A stretch of DNA of 7,050 bases from contig CAJXXO010000138.1 in assembly GCA_913062655.1 (NCBI GenBank), forward strand, positions 1 through 7,050. Reading direction: 5' to 3'. Under the pieces are notes generated by a model. The model worked only from the letters and a program-made list of their open reading frames with translations. It ran no database searches and was not told the DNA's origin. Origin of the DNA: an uncultured Bacteroidota bacterium. GTDB taxonomy: Bacteria > Bacteroidota > Bacteroidia > Chitinophagales > S012-47. The position numbers and the translations under genes are program-made. Below, in pieces: positions 1-5,170 of this stretch; positions within the stretch are counted from its first letter, which is position 1; each line of letters starts with the position of its first letter.

Positions 1-61
1 CGGAGCCGCCGTGGATGCAGACGGCGGCGACGGCGACCGCGACCGCGAAGTGTCGGACTGA
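1..61 (+). other. High-GC edge sequence, possible tail of a convergent gene
   Basis: This short stretch is extremely GC-rich and belongs to the same foreign piece as the amgK fragment next to it. Plus-strand frame 2 is open from the window edge to a TGA at 59-61 and would encode an Asp/Gly/Arg-rich tail of about 19 residues ending in REVSD. That would end exactly where the convergent amgK stop begins. The opposite strand is also open here, so the coding assignment is weak. The sequence is low in complexity, with repeated GGCGAC/CGCGAC units, and I recognise no family. Confidence 0.2.
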
Positions 62-253
62 TCAGTCAGCGGGCCTGGCGCGTGCGCGCCACGCGGCCAT
101 CAGCCGGTTCAGCGTTGCCAGCTCCGGGTTGCGGGACGCGGCCGCGGCCAGGTAGCCGAGGAAACGCGGCTCGTCGGCGATGTAGCCGCACTTGCCGTCG
201 CGGTGCCGGAGCCGGGCGAAGATGCCCAGCACCTTGAGATGGCGCTGCGTGCC
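62..253 (-). CDS. amgK: C-terminal fragment of an AmgK-like sugar kinase (aminoglycoside phosphotransferase fold)
   Basis: The minus-strand frame from 253 to the TGA at 64-62 encodes 63 residues. They contain QRHLKVLGIFARL, then RDGK, then a Y-x-AD-x-PRFLGYL segment. This order is typical of the C-terminus of the anomeric N-acetylmuramate/N-acetylglucosamine kinase AmgK (APH fold), which acts in cytoplasmic peptidoglycan recycling together with MurU. Only about the last fifth of a ~330-residue protein is present. The nucleotide-binding and catalytic parts are missing because the sequence switches to an unrelated Bacteroidota gene at about 233-254. GC content and codon use (almost every third position G or C) suggest a xanthomonad-type gammaproteobacterium, unlike the rest of the window. 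The family call comes from remembered motifs. The subfamily (AmgK versus another APH-like kinase) is less certain than the fold. Confidence 0.65.
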   Translation of the reverse strand, partial: GTQRHLKVLGIFARLRHRDGKCGYIADEPRFLGYLAAAASRNPELATLNRLMAAWRARARPAD

Positions 254-254
254 A
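233..254. other. Chimeric junction between a high-GC and a Bacteroidota sequence
   Basis: Left of this point the minus strand encodes AmgK. Right of it the plus strand encodes a hydroxyacyl-CoA dehydrogenase, with an abrupt drop in GC. Bases 236-253 make sense in both genes: EMALRA on the plus strand fits the residues just after the crotonase GGG-x-KE motif, and its complement gives the start of GTQRHL in AmgK. The exact breakpoint therefore cannot be fixed, and a stretch of shared sequence may have joined the two molecules. Two incomplete genes from distant phyla fused inside their coding regions point to an artefact rather than natural transfer. Confidence 0.75.
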
Positions 255-754
255 GTGATGGATTCTATGATGGTGCCCCTCAGATTCCTCAGTTGAGAGA
301 CCGGTTCATCAATATCGCCACGGCCAAAGTCGCCACCAGCGCCTATGAGGCTTTTGATATTGGTGTCCTAAAAACAGATAAGGACTTTGTAGTGGTTAAT
401 GGTGATCGAGCTATCACAGAAGCAAAATATAAAGTGCAGGAACTGGCCAGAAGAGGGTATACCCAACCGATTCAGCGGGAAGATATCACCGTTTTGGGAC
501 GCACGGCACTAGGCGCCATGTATGCCGGTACAGAGAGCTTCTTCATCGGCAACTATGCCACAGAGCACGACAAGAAGATAGCCAACAAAGTGGCCTGGGT
601 CATGTGTGGCGGTGACTTGACGGGTTCGCAACAAGTTAGTGAGCAATATTTGCTCGATCTGGAAAGAGAAGCCTTCCTGAGTTTACTTGGAGAGCGGAAG
701 ACATTGGAACGAATGGAGCATATACTGAAAACGGGGAAGCCGTTGCGGAATTAA
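236..754 (+). CDS. 3-hydroxyacyl-CoA dehydrogenase/enoyl-CoA hydratase, C-terminal fragment
   Basis: This is the last ~172 residues of the ~800-residue bifunctional beta-oxidation enzyme of Bacteroidota. In that family an N-terminal NAD-binding 3-hydroxyacyl-CoA dehydrogenase is followed by a C-terminal crotonase (enoyl-CoA hydratase) region. The fragment begins at ALRASD, just after the crotonase glycine motif would be. It continues through AKVATSAYEAFDIG, QPIQREDITVLG, the MCGGDL segment and EQYLLDLEREAFLSL, and ends in the characteristic KTGKPLRN. No catalytic dehydrogenase residues are present because the 5' part is replaced by the foreign sequence. A GTG at 203 would extend the frame, but those codons are antisense to the amgK fragment, so there is no real start here. 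The enzyme hydrates enoyl-CoA and oxidises 3-hydroxyacyl-CoA in the cytoplasm. It is the first visible gene of an operon with the thiolase and acyl-CoA dehydrogenase downstream. Confidence 0.88.
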   Translation, partial: EMALRASDGFYDGAPQIPQLRDRFINIATAKVATSAYEAFDIGVLKTDKDFVVVNGDRAITEAKYKVQELARRGYTQPIQREDITVLGRTALGAMYAGTESFFIGNYATEHDKKIANKVAWVMCGGDLTGSQQVSEQYLLDLEREAFLSLLGERKTLERMEHILKTGKPLRN

Positions 755-784
755 CGTACCACGTATACCGTACCGCGTACCACG
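755..784 (+). repeat. Left array: four tandem 7-base units
   Basis: Bases 756-783 divide exactly into GTACCAC, GTATACC, GTACCGC and GTACCAC. The first and last units are identical, and a C before and a G after complete repeats of CGTACCACG at 755-763 and 776-784. Read on the minus strand these are GTGGTAC, GCGGTAC, GGTATAC, GTGGTAC, the same G-three-bases-TAC pattern as the right array in the plus orientation. CGTACCACGTA (755-765) is the exact reverse complement of 1207-1217. Confidence 0.8.
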
Positions 785-821
785 ACAAATACATATACCT
801 TAAACACTAAATGAATCAGTT

Positions 822-1178
822 ATGAAAACGCACAATTACAAAAAACTTCAGGTATGGCAAGAATCAGTTGATTTGGCTGTGGACCTCTATAAGGTATTAC
901 AGCATTTCCCTACTGATGAAAAGTTCGGAATCACCTCCCAAATCAAGCGTTCAATAGTCTCAGTTCCTTCAAACATTGCAGAAGGTGCAGGTCGTCATAC
1001 ACCGAAACAGTTTGTGCAATTTTTGTCTAATGCGAACGGCTCCGCATGTGAGGCTGATACACAACTGATTATTGCTAACAGAGTTGGTTTCTTGGAGGAT
1101 GAAGTATATGCCGAGATTGAAAACAGGCTAAATAAGATTCAACGAATGCTATATAATCTAGCAGATAAAATGAATTAG
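822..1178 (+). CDS. Four-helix-bundle protein, 23S rRNA intervening-sequence (S23) family
   Basis: A complete 118-residue protein. It shows the family pattern in order: YKKLQVWQESVDLA near the N-terminus (6-19), FPTDEKFGITSQIKRS (29-44), the most conserved VSVPSNIAEGAGR (46-58), then FVQFLSNANGSACEADTQL (64-82), and a last helix to residue 118. This matches the S23/TIGR02436-type family, small all-helical proteins first known from intervening sequences in bacterial 23S rRNA genes and related to the Avd proteins of diversity-generating retroelements. Their biochemical role is unclear; RNA or nucleic-acid binding is presumed. There is no signal peptide or membrane segment. The ATG at 822 is the natural start because it gives the family's usual N-terminus. 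No Shine-Dalgarno sequence is seen, as is normal for Bacteroidota. The gene lies in the same direction as the operon, 67 bases after the preceding stop and 65 before the thiolase, and is AT-rich compared with them, suggesting later insertion. Confidence 0.9.
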   Translation: MKTHNYKKLQVWQESVDLAVDLYKVLQHFPTDEKFGITSQIKRSIVSVPSNIAEGAGRHTPKQFVQFLSNANGSACEADTQLIIANRVGFLEDEVYAEIENRLNKIQRMLYNLADKMN

Positions 1179-1202
1179 GTGAATACATAGAGTCCTCAAG
1201 TC

Positions 1203-1230
1203 GTACTACGTGGTACGAACTACGGACTAC
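1203..1230 (+). repeat. Right array: four tandem 7-base units, inverted relative to the left
   Basis: Bases 1203-1230 divide exactly into GTACTAC, GTGGTAC, GAACTAC and GGACTAC, all fitting G-three-bases-TAC. A looser TACTAC follows at 1235-1240. Bases 1200-1217 match the reverse complement of 769-786 at 15 of 18 positions, and 1207-1217 match the reverse complement of 755-765 exactly. CGTACTACGTGGTACG (1202-1217) is also a near-palindrome by itself (14 of 16 positions). Confidence 0.8.
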
Positions 1231-1243
1231 TAAATACTACAAC

Positions 1244-2419
1244 ATGGATGCATACATAGTAAAAGGATACAGAACCGCAGTGGGAAAAGCCAATAAAGGT
1301 GGTTTTCGCAACACCTCACCGGTGACGCTGGGAGCGGAGGTGATCAAGCACCTGCTTAAGACCACGCCTGAGTTGGACCCAAAGCGAATCGATGATTTGA
1401 TCGTGGGTAATGCCGTGCCGGAAGCGGAACAAGGCTTACAGATGGCACGCTGGGTCGGACTAAAGGCTGGTTTGCCTTTCGAGATTCCTGGGGTAACGGT
1501 CAATCGCTACTGTGGTAGTGGTGTGGAGACCATTGCCATGGCGGTGGGCAAGATCAAGGCTGGTATGGCAGATTGTATCATTGCCGGAGGTACAGAATCC
1601 ATGTCATTGGTGCCAACCGTGGGCTACAAAACGGTACCGGATTACGAGATCGCCAAGGACCATGGCGACTATTTCCTGGGCATGGGCTTGACCGCTGAAG
1701 AAGTAGGCTCGAAGTACAACATTTCTCGTGATCAGGCTGACGAGTTCTCCTATCACTCTCACCAAAAAGCCATTGCAGCCATTGAAAGTGGCAAGTTTGC
1801 TGAAGAGATCGTCCCGATAGAGGTGGAGGATGTCTTTGTAAAAGACGGCAAGCGGGTGTACAAAACCCACACAGTAGATACAGATGAGGGGCCACGGAAA
1901 GACACCAGCCAGGAAGTGCTGGGCAAGCTCCGTCCGGTATTCAAGCAAGGGGGACAAGTGACAGCAGGGAACAGCAGTCAAACCTCAGATGGTGCCTCTT
2001 TCGTGATCGTGATGTCGGAACGCATGGTAAAGGAGTTAGGATTGGAGCCAGTAGCCCAAATGAAAACTTGTACCACCGTAGGCGTAAATCCACGCTACAT
2101 GGGCATTGGTCCGGTGGAAGCCATACCAAAGGCGCTGAAGTTGGCCGGGATGAAGTTGTCTGATATCGAGCTAATAGAACTGAACGAAGCCTTTGCCGCA
2201 CAATCACTGGCGGTTATTCAAGAGGCCGGACTCAATCCTGATATCGTCAATGTCAATGGTGGGGCAATTGCCTTGGGTCACCCACTGGGTTGTACCGGGT
2301 CCAAACTGAGTGTGCAATTGTTTAATGAAATGAGAAGACGCCATCAAAAGTATGGCATGGTAACAGCCTGTATTGGCGGTGGACAGGGCATCGCAGCGAT
2401 TTATGAAAGATTGAATTAA
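1244..2419 (+). CDS. Acetyl-CoA C-acyltransferase (3-ketoacyl-CoA thiolase)
   Basis: A complete 391-residue thiolase, the usual length for the family. It cleaves 3-ketoacyl-CoA with CoA to give acetyl-CoA and a shortened acyl-CoA, the last step of beta-oxidation, in the cytoplasm. The nucleophilic cysteine is Cys90 in the VNRYCGSG motif. NEAFAAQ lies at 314-320, the GGAIALGHPLGCTGSK block at 339-354 supplies His346, and the C-terminal CIGGGQG motif contains the second catalytic Cys376, so all active-site elements are intact. The ATG at 1244 gives the standard MDAYIVKGYRTAVGK start. The gene follows the four-helix-bundle gene and its right repeat array and is 21 bases before the acyl-CoA dehydrogenase, so it is probably cotranscribed. 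Function is FadA/FadI-like. A biosynthetic acetoacetyl-CoA thiolase is less likely given the neighbours. Confidence 0.95.
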   Translation: MDAYIVKGYRTAVGKANKGGFRNTSPVTLGAEVIKHLLKTTPELDPKRIDDLIVGNAVPEAEQGLQMARWVGLKAGLPFEIPGVTVNRYCGSGVETIAMAVGKIKAGMADCIIAGGTESMSLVPTVGYKTVPDYEIAKDHGDYFLGMGLTAEEVGSKYNISRDQADEFSYHSHQKAIAAIESGKFAEEIVPIEVEDVFVKDGKRVYKTHTVDTDEGPRKDTSQEVLGKLRPVFKQGGQVTAGNSSQTSDGASFVIVMSERMVKELGLEPVAQMKTCTTVGVNPRYMGIGPVEAIPKALKLAGMKLSDIELIELNEAFAAQSLAVIQEAGLNPDIVNVNGGAIALGHPLGCTGSKLSVQLFNEMRRRHQKYGMVTACIGGGQGIAAIYERLN

Positions 2420-2440
2420 TCAACCAAAAAAGAGATAGCT

Positions 2441-4237
2441 ATGGCATCGATAGATAAACAAAAAGCCCTCGGTGGAGGAGAATTTCTCATCACCGAATCC
2501 CAAACTGATCAGATTTTCACTCCGGAAGACTTGTCGGAAGAGAGTCGCATGATGGCCGATATGACACGCGACTTCGTGGAAAAGGAGGTAATCCCCCATG
2601 TAGATGCTATTGATGCACAGCAAGAAGGGCTGGTACCGTCTATCCTGGAAAAAGCGGGTGAGTTGGGCTTGCTGGGTACCTCCATTCCTGAGGAGTATGG
2701 TGGAGCAGGCCTCGACTTCAATACTAATACGGGAATCACTATGGCCATGGGGCCAAGCTATTCTTTTGGGGTGAGTTGGGCCGCACATACCGGTATCGGT
2801 ACGTTGCCTATTTTGTACTATGGTACCGAAGAACAAAAACAAAAGTATTTGCCGGGTCTTACTTCCGGTCAACTGAAAGCCGCCTATTGTCTGACGGAAC
2901 CGGGTTCGGGATCAGATGCCTTGGGCGCCAAGACGAAAGCCGTGCTGAATGATGCCGGAACACACTATGCTATTTCCGGTCAAAAAATGTGGATCACCAA
3001 TGGCGGTTTTGCTGACCTCTTTATCGTGTTTGCCAAGATTGATGGCGAGAAGGACAAGTTCACCGCCTTTATCATTGATGCCAATGCCGAAGGGGTTACC
3101 CGCGGGGAAGAAGAGAAAAAGATGGGTATCAAGGGTTCTTCCACTCGTCAGATCTTCTTTGAAGGAGTACTGGTGCCTAAAGAAAATATCCTGGGAGAAA
3201 TCGGCAAAGGACACAAGATCGCTTTCAATATTCTGAACATCGGACGATTTAAGTTAGGCGCTATGTCTGCCGGTGGTTGTCAGATGAGTACCACCAAATC
3301 GGTGCAATATGCGAATGAGCGTCACCAGTTTGGGGTGCCCATCAGCAGCTTTGGTGCCATTCAACACAAGCTGGCAGAGCAGGCGATACGCACGTATGCA
3401 TTGGAGACGACTACCTACCGCATTAGTGACTTGGTGGACAGACGGGTGAAAGACAAGCAGGAAGAAGGCCTCGCCTATCCGGAGGCGTTGATGGACGCTG
3501 CTGAGGAGTATGCCATCGAATGTGCCATGATGAAGGTGTTTGGTTCAGAAGTGCTGGACTTTGTGGTGGATGAGACGGTACAGGTACATGGGGGCTATGG
3601 TTTCAGTGAAGAATTCCCGGCTGCTCGTGCGTATCGCGATAGCCGTATCAACCGCATATTTGAAGGCACTAACGAGATCAACCGTCTACTTACAGTTGAC
3701 ATGCTGCTAAAGCGGGCCATGAAGGGCCAGCTCGATTTGATGGGCCCGGCTATGGCTGTGCAAAAAGAACTGATGAGCATCCCTGATTTTGGCGATGAGC
3801 CGACCGGCTACCTCGCTAAGGAATGGAAGGCGGTAAAACAAGCCAAGAAAGCCATACTGATGGCCGCGGGAGCCGCAGCACAGCAGTTGATGCAGAAGCT
3901 GGAGCATGAGCAGGAGCTGATCATGAACCTGACCGACATGGCCATCGATGTGTATGCTATGGAAAGTATGCTGCTTCGCACGCAGAAGATCATGGAGACC
4001 AAAGGAGAGGACGCAGCCTTACCCTACCTCGAGATGACACAGGTATTCGTATCTGATGGTTTGGAGCGCGTGCATATCAATGGTAAGCATGCTGTGGCCG
4101 CCTTTGCCACTGGTGATGAGTTACGCATGATGCTGTTAGGGATCAAGCGATTTACCAAGTATGATGTGATCAATACAAAGGAACTGCGGAGAAATATTGC
4201 CGCCCGATTGATCGAAGCGAACGATTATTGCTTTTAG
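2441..4237 (+). CDS. Acyl-CoA dehydrogenase (~600-residue FAD enzyme)
   Basis: A complete 598-residue flavoprotein that oxidises acyl-CoA to trans-2-enoyl-CoA, the first step of beta-oxidation, passing electrons to electron-transfer flavoprotein. The N-terminal helical domain (about 25-145) contains GLLGTSIPEEYGGAGLD. The central beta domain has the FAD/substrate signature CLTEPGSGSDALGAKTKA (150-167) and KMWITNGGFADLFIVFAK (182-199). The C-terminal helical domain has VQVHGGYGFSEEFPAARAYRD (380-400) and RIFEGTNEINR (405-415), where Glu408 aligns with the catalytic base of the family. The extra ~170 residues after that motif make a helical extension like that of the long very-long-chain/ACAD9-type dehydrogenases and are normal for Bacteroidota homologues. 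Substrate chain length cannot be read from sequence, but long-chain is likely. It is the last gene of the operon and is followed 18 bases later by a terminator hairpin. Confidence 0.95.
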   Translation: MASIDKQKALGGGEFLITESQTDQIFTPEDLSEESRMMADMTRDFVEKEVIPHVDAIDAQQEGLVPSILEKAGELGLLGTSIPEEYGGAGLDFNTNTGITMAMGPSYSFGVSWAAHTGIGTLPILYYGTEEQKQKYLPGLTSGQLKAAYCLTEPGSGSDALGAKTKAVLNDAGTHYAISGQKMWITNGGFADLFIVFAKIDGEKDKFTAFIIDANAEGVTRGEEEKKMGIKGSSTRQIFFEGVLVPKENILGEIGKGHKIAFNILNIGRFKLGAMSAGGCQMSTTKSVQYANERHQFGVPISSFGAIQHKLAEQAIRTYALETTTYRISDLVDRRVKDKQEEGLAYPEALMDAAEEYAIECAMMKVFGSEVLDFVVDETVQVHGGYGFSEEFPAARAYRDSRINRIFEGTNEINRLLTVDMLLKRAMKGQLDLMGPAMAVQKELMSIPDFGDEPTGYLAKEWKAVKQAKKAILMAAGAAAQQLMQKLEHEQELIMNLTDMAIDVYAMESMLLRTQKIMETKGEDAALPYLEMTQVFVSDGLERVHINGKHAVAAFATGDELRMMLLGIKRFTKYDVINTKELRRNIAARLIEANDYCF

Positions 4238-4255
4238 GATGATGAAAAGCACGTA

Positions 4256-4290
4256 AAAAGCCGCCTCAATTTTAGGGCGGCTTTTCTTTT
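4256..4290. terminator. Strong, probably bidirectional intrinsic terminator
   Basis: AAAAGCCGCC (4256-4265) pairs perfectly with GGCGGCTTTT (4276-4285) around a ~10-base loop, followed on the plus strand by CTTTT. On the minus strand the stem is followed by five T residues (complement of 4255-4259). It lies between the ends of two convergent genes, 18 bases after the acyl-CoA dehydrogenase stop and 23 bases past the cytochrome stop, so it can end both transcripts. Confidence 0.9.
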
Positions 4291-4308
4291 ATGGGTTTAG
4301 TACACTTT

Positions 4309-4956
4309 CTATTCTTGAAACGTCATCACATACTGCGCTACCGCATCTATTTGTTCTTCAGATAGTAAGCCTTCATAGGCCGGCATAGCGTTTTTCCCGT
4401 TTTGGATTCTGTTTACCACGTCTTCATAGCCCAGTTTACTTTCGGTCAGCATGGGTGAACCACTTAATCCTTTTTTGCCATTGGTGCCGTGGCAGACGCT
4501 ACAATTATCAAGGTAGATGGATTCGCCCTGTTCCATTACGCTGCCTTTAACATCAAAAGTTTGCGTGCTTTCTGCAATTAAGGTGCCTTTTTTATCAAAG
4601 GCGGCACTTTTGGTTTCTGATATGCCGTAAGAGTATAGCACCAACAGCAGGCCGAATACGGCTAAGGGTTTGCTTTCTTTTCGGAAAGCGATAATGCTGA
4701 TCGGAATAGCAGCAATGACGGCAATTAATTTGATCCAGAACCAATTCCCTACTTGCACCAGGCCGCTATTCAACGCCAGGTAAACTCCGGTCACTACCAT
4801 CAAGGTATCAATGATCATTTCCGGGACCAGTGTCTTTTTCCGGACTTTTTGAAAGAGCTCCTTCTTATTGGAGAGCAGCAAAACGGTCTTGACTAAAATG
4901 GAAAGTAAGAAAAGAACGACCACTAAAGTGTGGGTATGCAGCATGCCTGTGTACAT
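4309..4956 (-). CDS. Membrane-anchored monohaem cytochrome c with SirB2-like N-terminus
   Basis: A complete 215-residue protein. The N-terminal half has four hydrophobic helices (about residues 8-28, 46-64, 72-91 and 97-113). Their pattern, with an early HTH pair in helix one and the K-x-LVPEMIIDTLMVVTGVYLAL segment, resembles SirB2-family membrane proteins. The C-terminal half is a class I cytochrome c domain with the haem-binding motif CSVCH (152-156) and a probable axial methionine at Met191 in NAMPAYEGLLSEEQIDAVAQYV. The haem domain should face the periplasm, where haem is attached, and its role is electron transfer. The redox partner is not shown by the context. The start at 4956 gives a complete first helix; an ATG four codons later (4944) is an alternative. 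The gene converges on the beta-oxidation operon and shares its terminator. The aconitase gene on the same strand ends in its own terminator before it, so this gene probably has its own promoter. Confidence 0.88.
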   Translation of the reverse strand: MYTGMLHTHTLVVVLFLLSILVKTVLLLSNKKELFQKVRKKTLVPEMIIDTLMVVTGVYLALNSGLVQVGNWFWIKLIAVIAAIPISIIAFRKESKPLAVFGLLLVLYSYGISETKSAAFDKKGTLIAESTQTFDVKGSVMEQGESIYLDNCSVCHGTNGKKGLSGSPMLTESKLGYEDVVNRIQNGKNAMPAYEGLLSEEQIDAVAQYVMTFQE

Positions 4957-5033
4957 GGTCAGTCGGATTTTGTGTTACAATAATACCATGAATGTTGAGG
5001 AAGGTTGAATGATTTATTCAATTTTTCGAAGGA

Positions 5034-5117
5034 AAGCGCGGATAGCGGTTCACGCAGATACGCATAACCTACAAAGAAGTATCAACATTTATTTAGCGCT
5101 TGGTGTCTTTGCGAGCA
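5034..5117. repeat. Degenerate intergenic repeat-like sequence
   Basis: Phrases such as GCGGTTCACGCAGATACGCA (5046-5065) and TTAGCGCTTGGTGTCTTTGCG (5093-5113) look like worn copies of the dispersed CGCAGAT / TTAGCG..CTTTGCG repeats that I recall from intergenic regions of many Bacteroidota genomes. TTAGCGCT occurs twice (5093-5100 and 5159-5166). Only one degenerate copy is in this window, so identity as a dispersed repeat is inference. Confidence 0.3.
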
Positions 5118-5119
5118 AT

Positions 5120-5148
5120 AAAAAAGGCGACTCCGAAGAATCGCCTTT
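5120..5148 (-). terminator. Intrinsic terminator of aconitase with UUCG tetraloop
   Basis: Read on the minus strand, AAAGGCGATTC pairs with GAGTCGCCTTT around the stable TTCG loop, with one G-U wobble, and the stem runs into six T residues in total. It begins 22 bases after the aconitase stop codon and is correctly oriented for it. The six A residues at 5120-5125 are the complement of the U tract. Confidence 0.92.
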
Positions 5149-5170
5149 CTAGTATCACTTAGCGCTGTAA

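Larger units (their letters stand above)
755..1230. mobile_element. Candidate S23-type intervening cassette bounded by inverted heptamer arrays
   Basis: The block begins at the base after the stop codon of the hydroxyacyl-CoA dehydrogenase and ends 13 bases before the thiolase ATG. It contains one small gene (four-helix-bundle protein, 822-1178) and at each end a run of four 7-base units, in opposite orientation at the two ends. Removing it would leave the two beta-oxidation genes about 13 bases apart, similar to the 21-base gap between thiolase and acyl-CoA dehydrogenase. TAA occurs directly outside both ends (752-754 and 1231-1233). This could be a 3-base target duplication or chance. The gene inside is visibly richer in A and T than its neighbours. 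No transposase is present, so mobility is inference. The layout resembles 23S rRNA intervening sequences that encode S23 proteins between inverted repeats. Confidence 0.5.
4957..5170. other. Intergenic region between aconitase and cytochrome c
   Basis: This 214-base gap has no credible gene. From the aconitase side it holds the aconitase terminator, then a GC-richer patch with repeat-like wording, then an AT-rich stretch just upstream of the cytochrome c start, where the promoter should lie. On the minus strand TATTATTG (complement of 4978-4985) resembles the Bacteroidota -7 element TAnnTTTG, but no matching TTTG lies at the right distance upstream, so I do not call a promoter. Confidence 0.6.

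Noticed and set aside
203..253. GTG start at 203 extending the hydroxyacyl-CoA dehydrogenase fragment upstream
   Set aside because: Those codons up to about 235 are antisense to the AmgK fragment and lie in the foreign high-GC piece. The enzyme normally continues upstream for hundreds of residues.
755..784. CRISPR-like array
   Set aside because: The repeated unit is only 7 bases with no spacers and no cas genes nearby; it is a short tandem array.
1578..2207. Several 60-125 codon minus-strand frames antisense to the thiolase
   Set aside because: They overlap each other and the conserved thiolase, show no family motifs and are expected shadow frames.
2420..2872. 150-codon open frame on the minus strand inside the acyl-CoA dehydrogenase
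   Set aside because: It lies fully antisense to a strongly conserved gene, has no recognisable domain, and its composition follows from the codon pattern of the sense gene.
4978..5030. Bacteroidota-type promoter for cytochrome c (TATTATTG on the minus strand)
   Set aside because: The -7-like element has one mismatch to TAnnTTTG and there is no TTTG at the expected ~19-base distance upstream.
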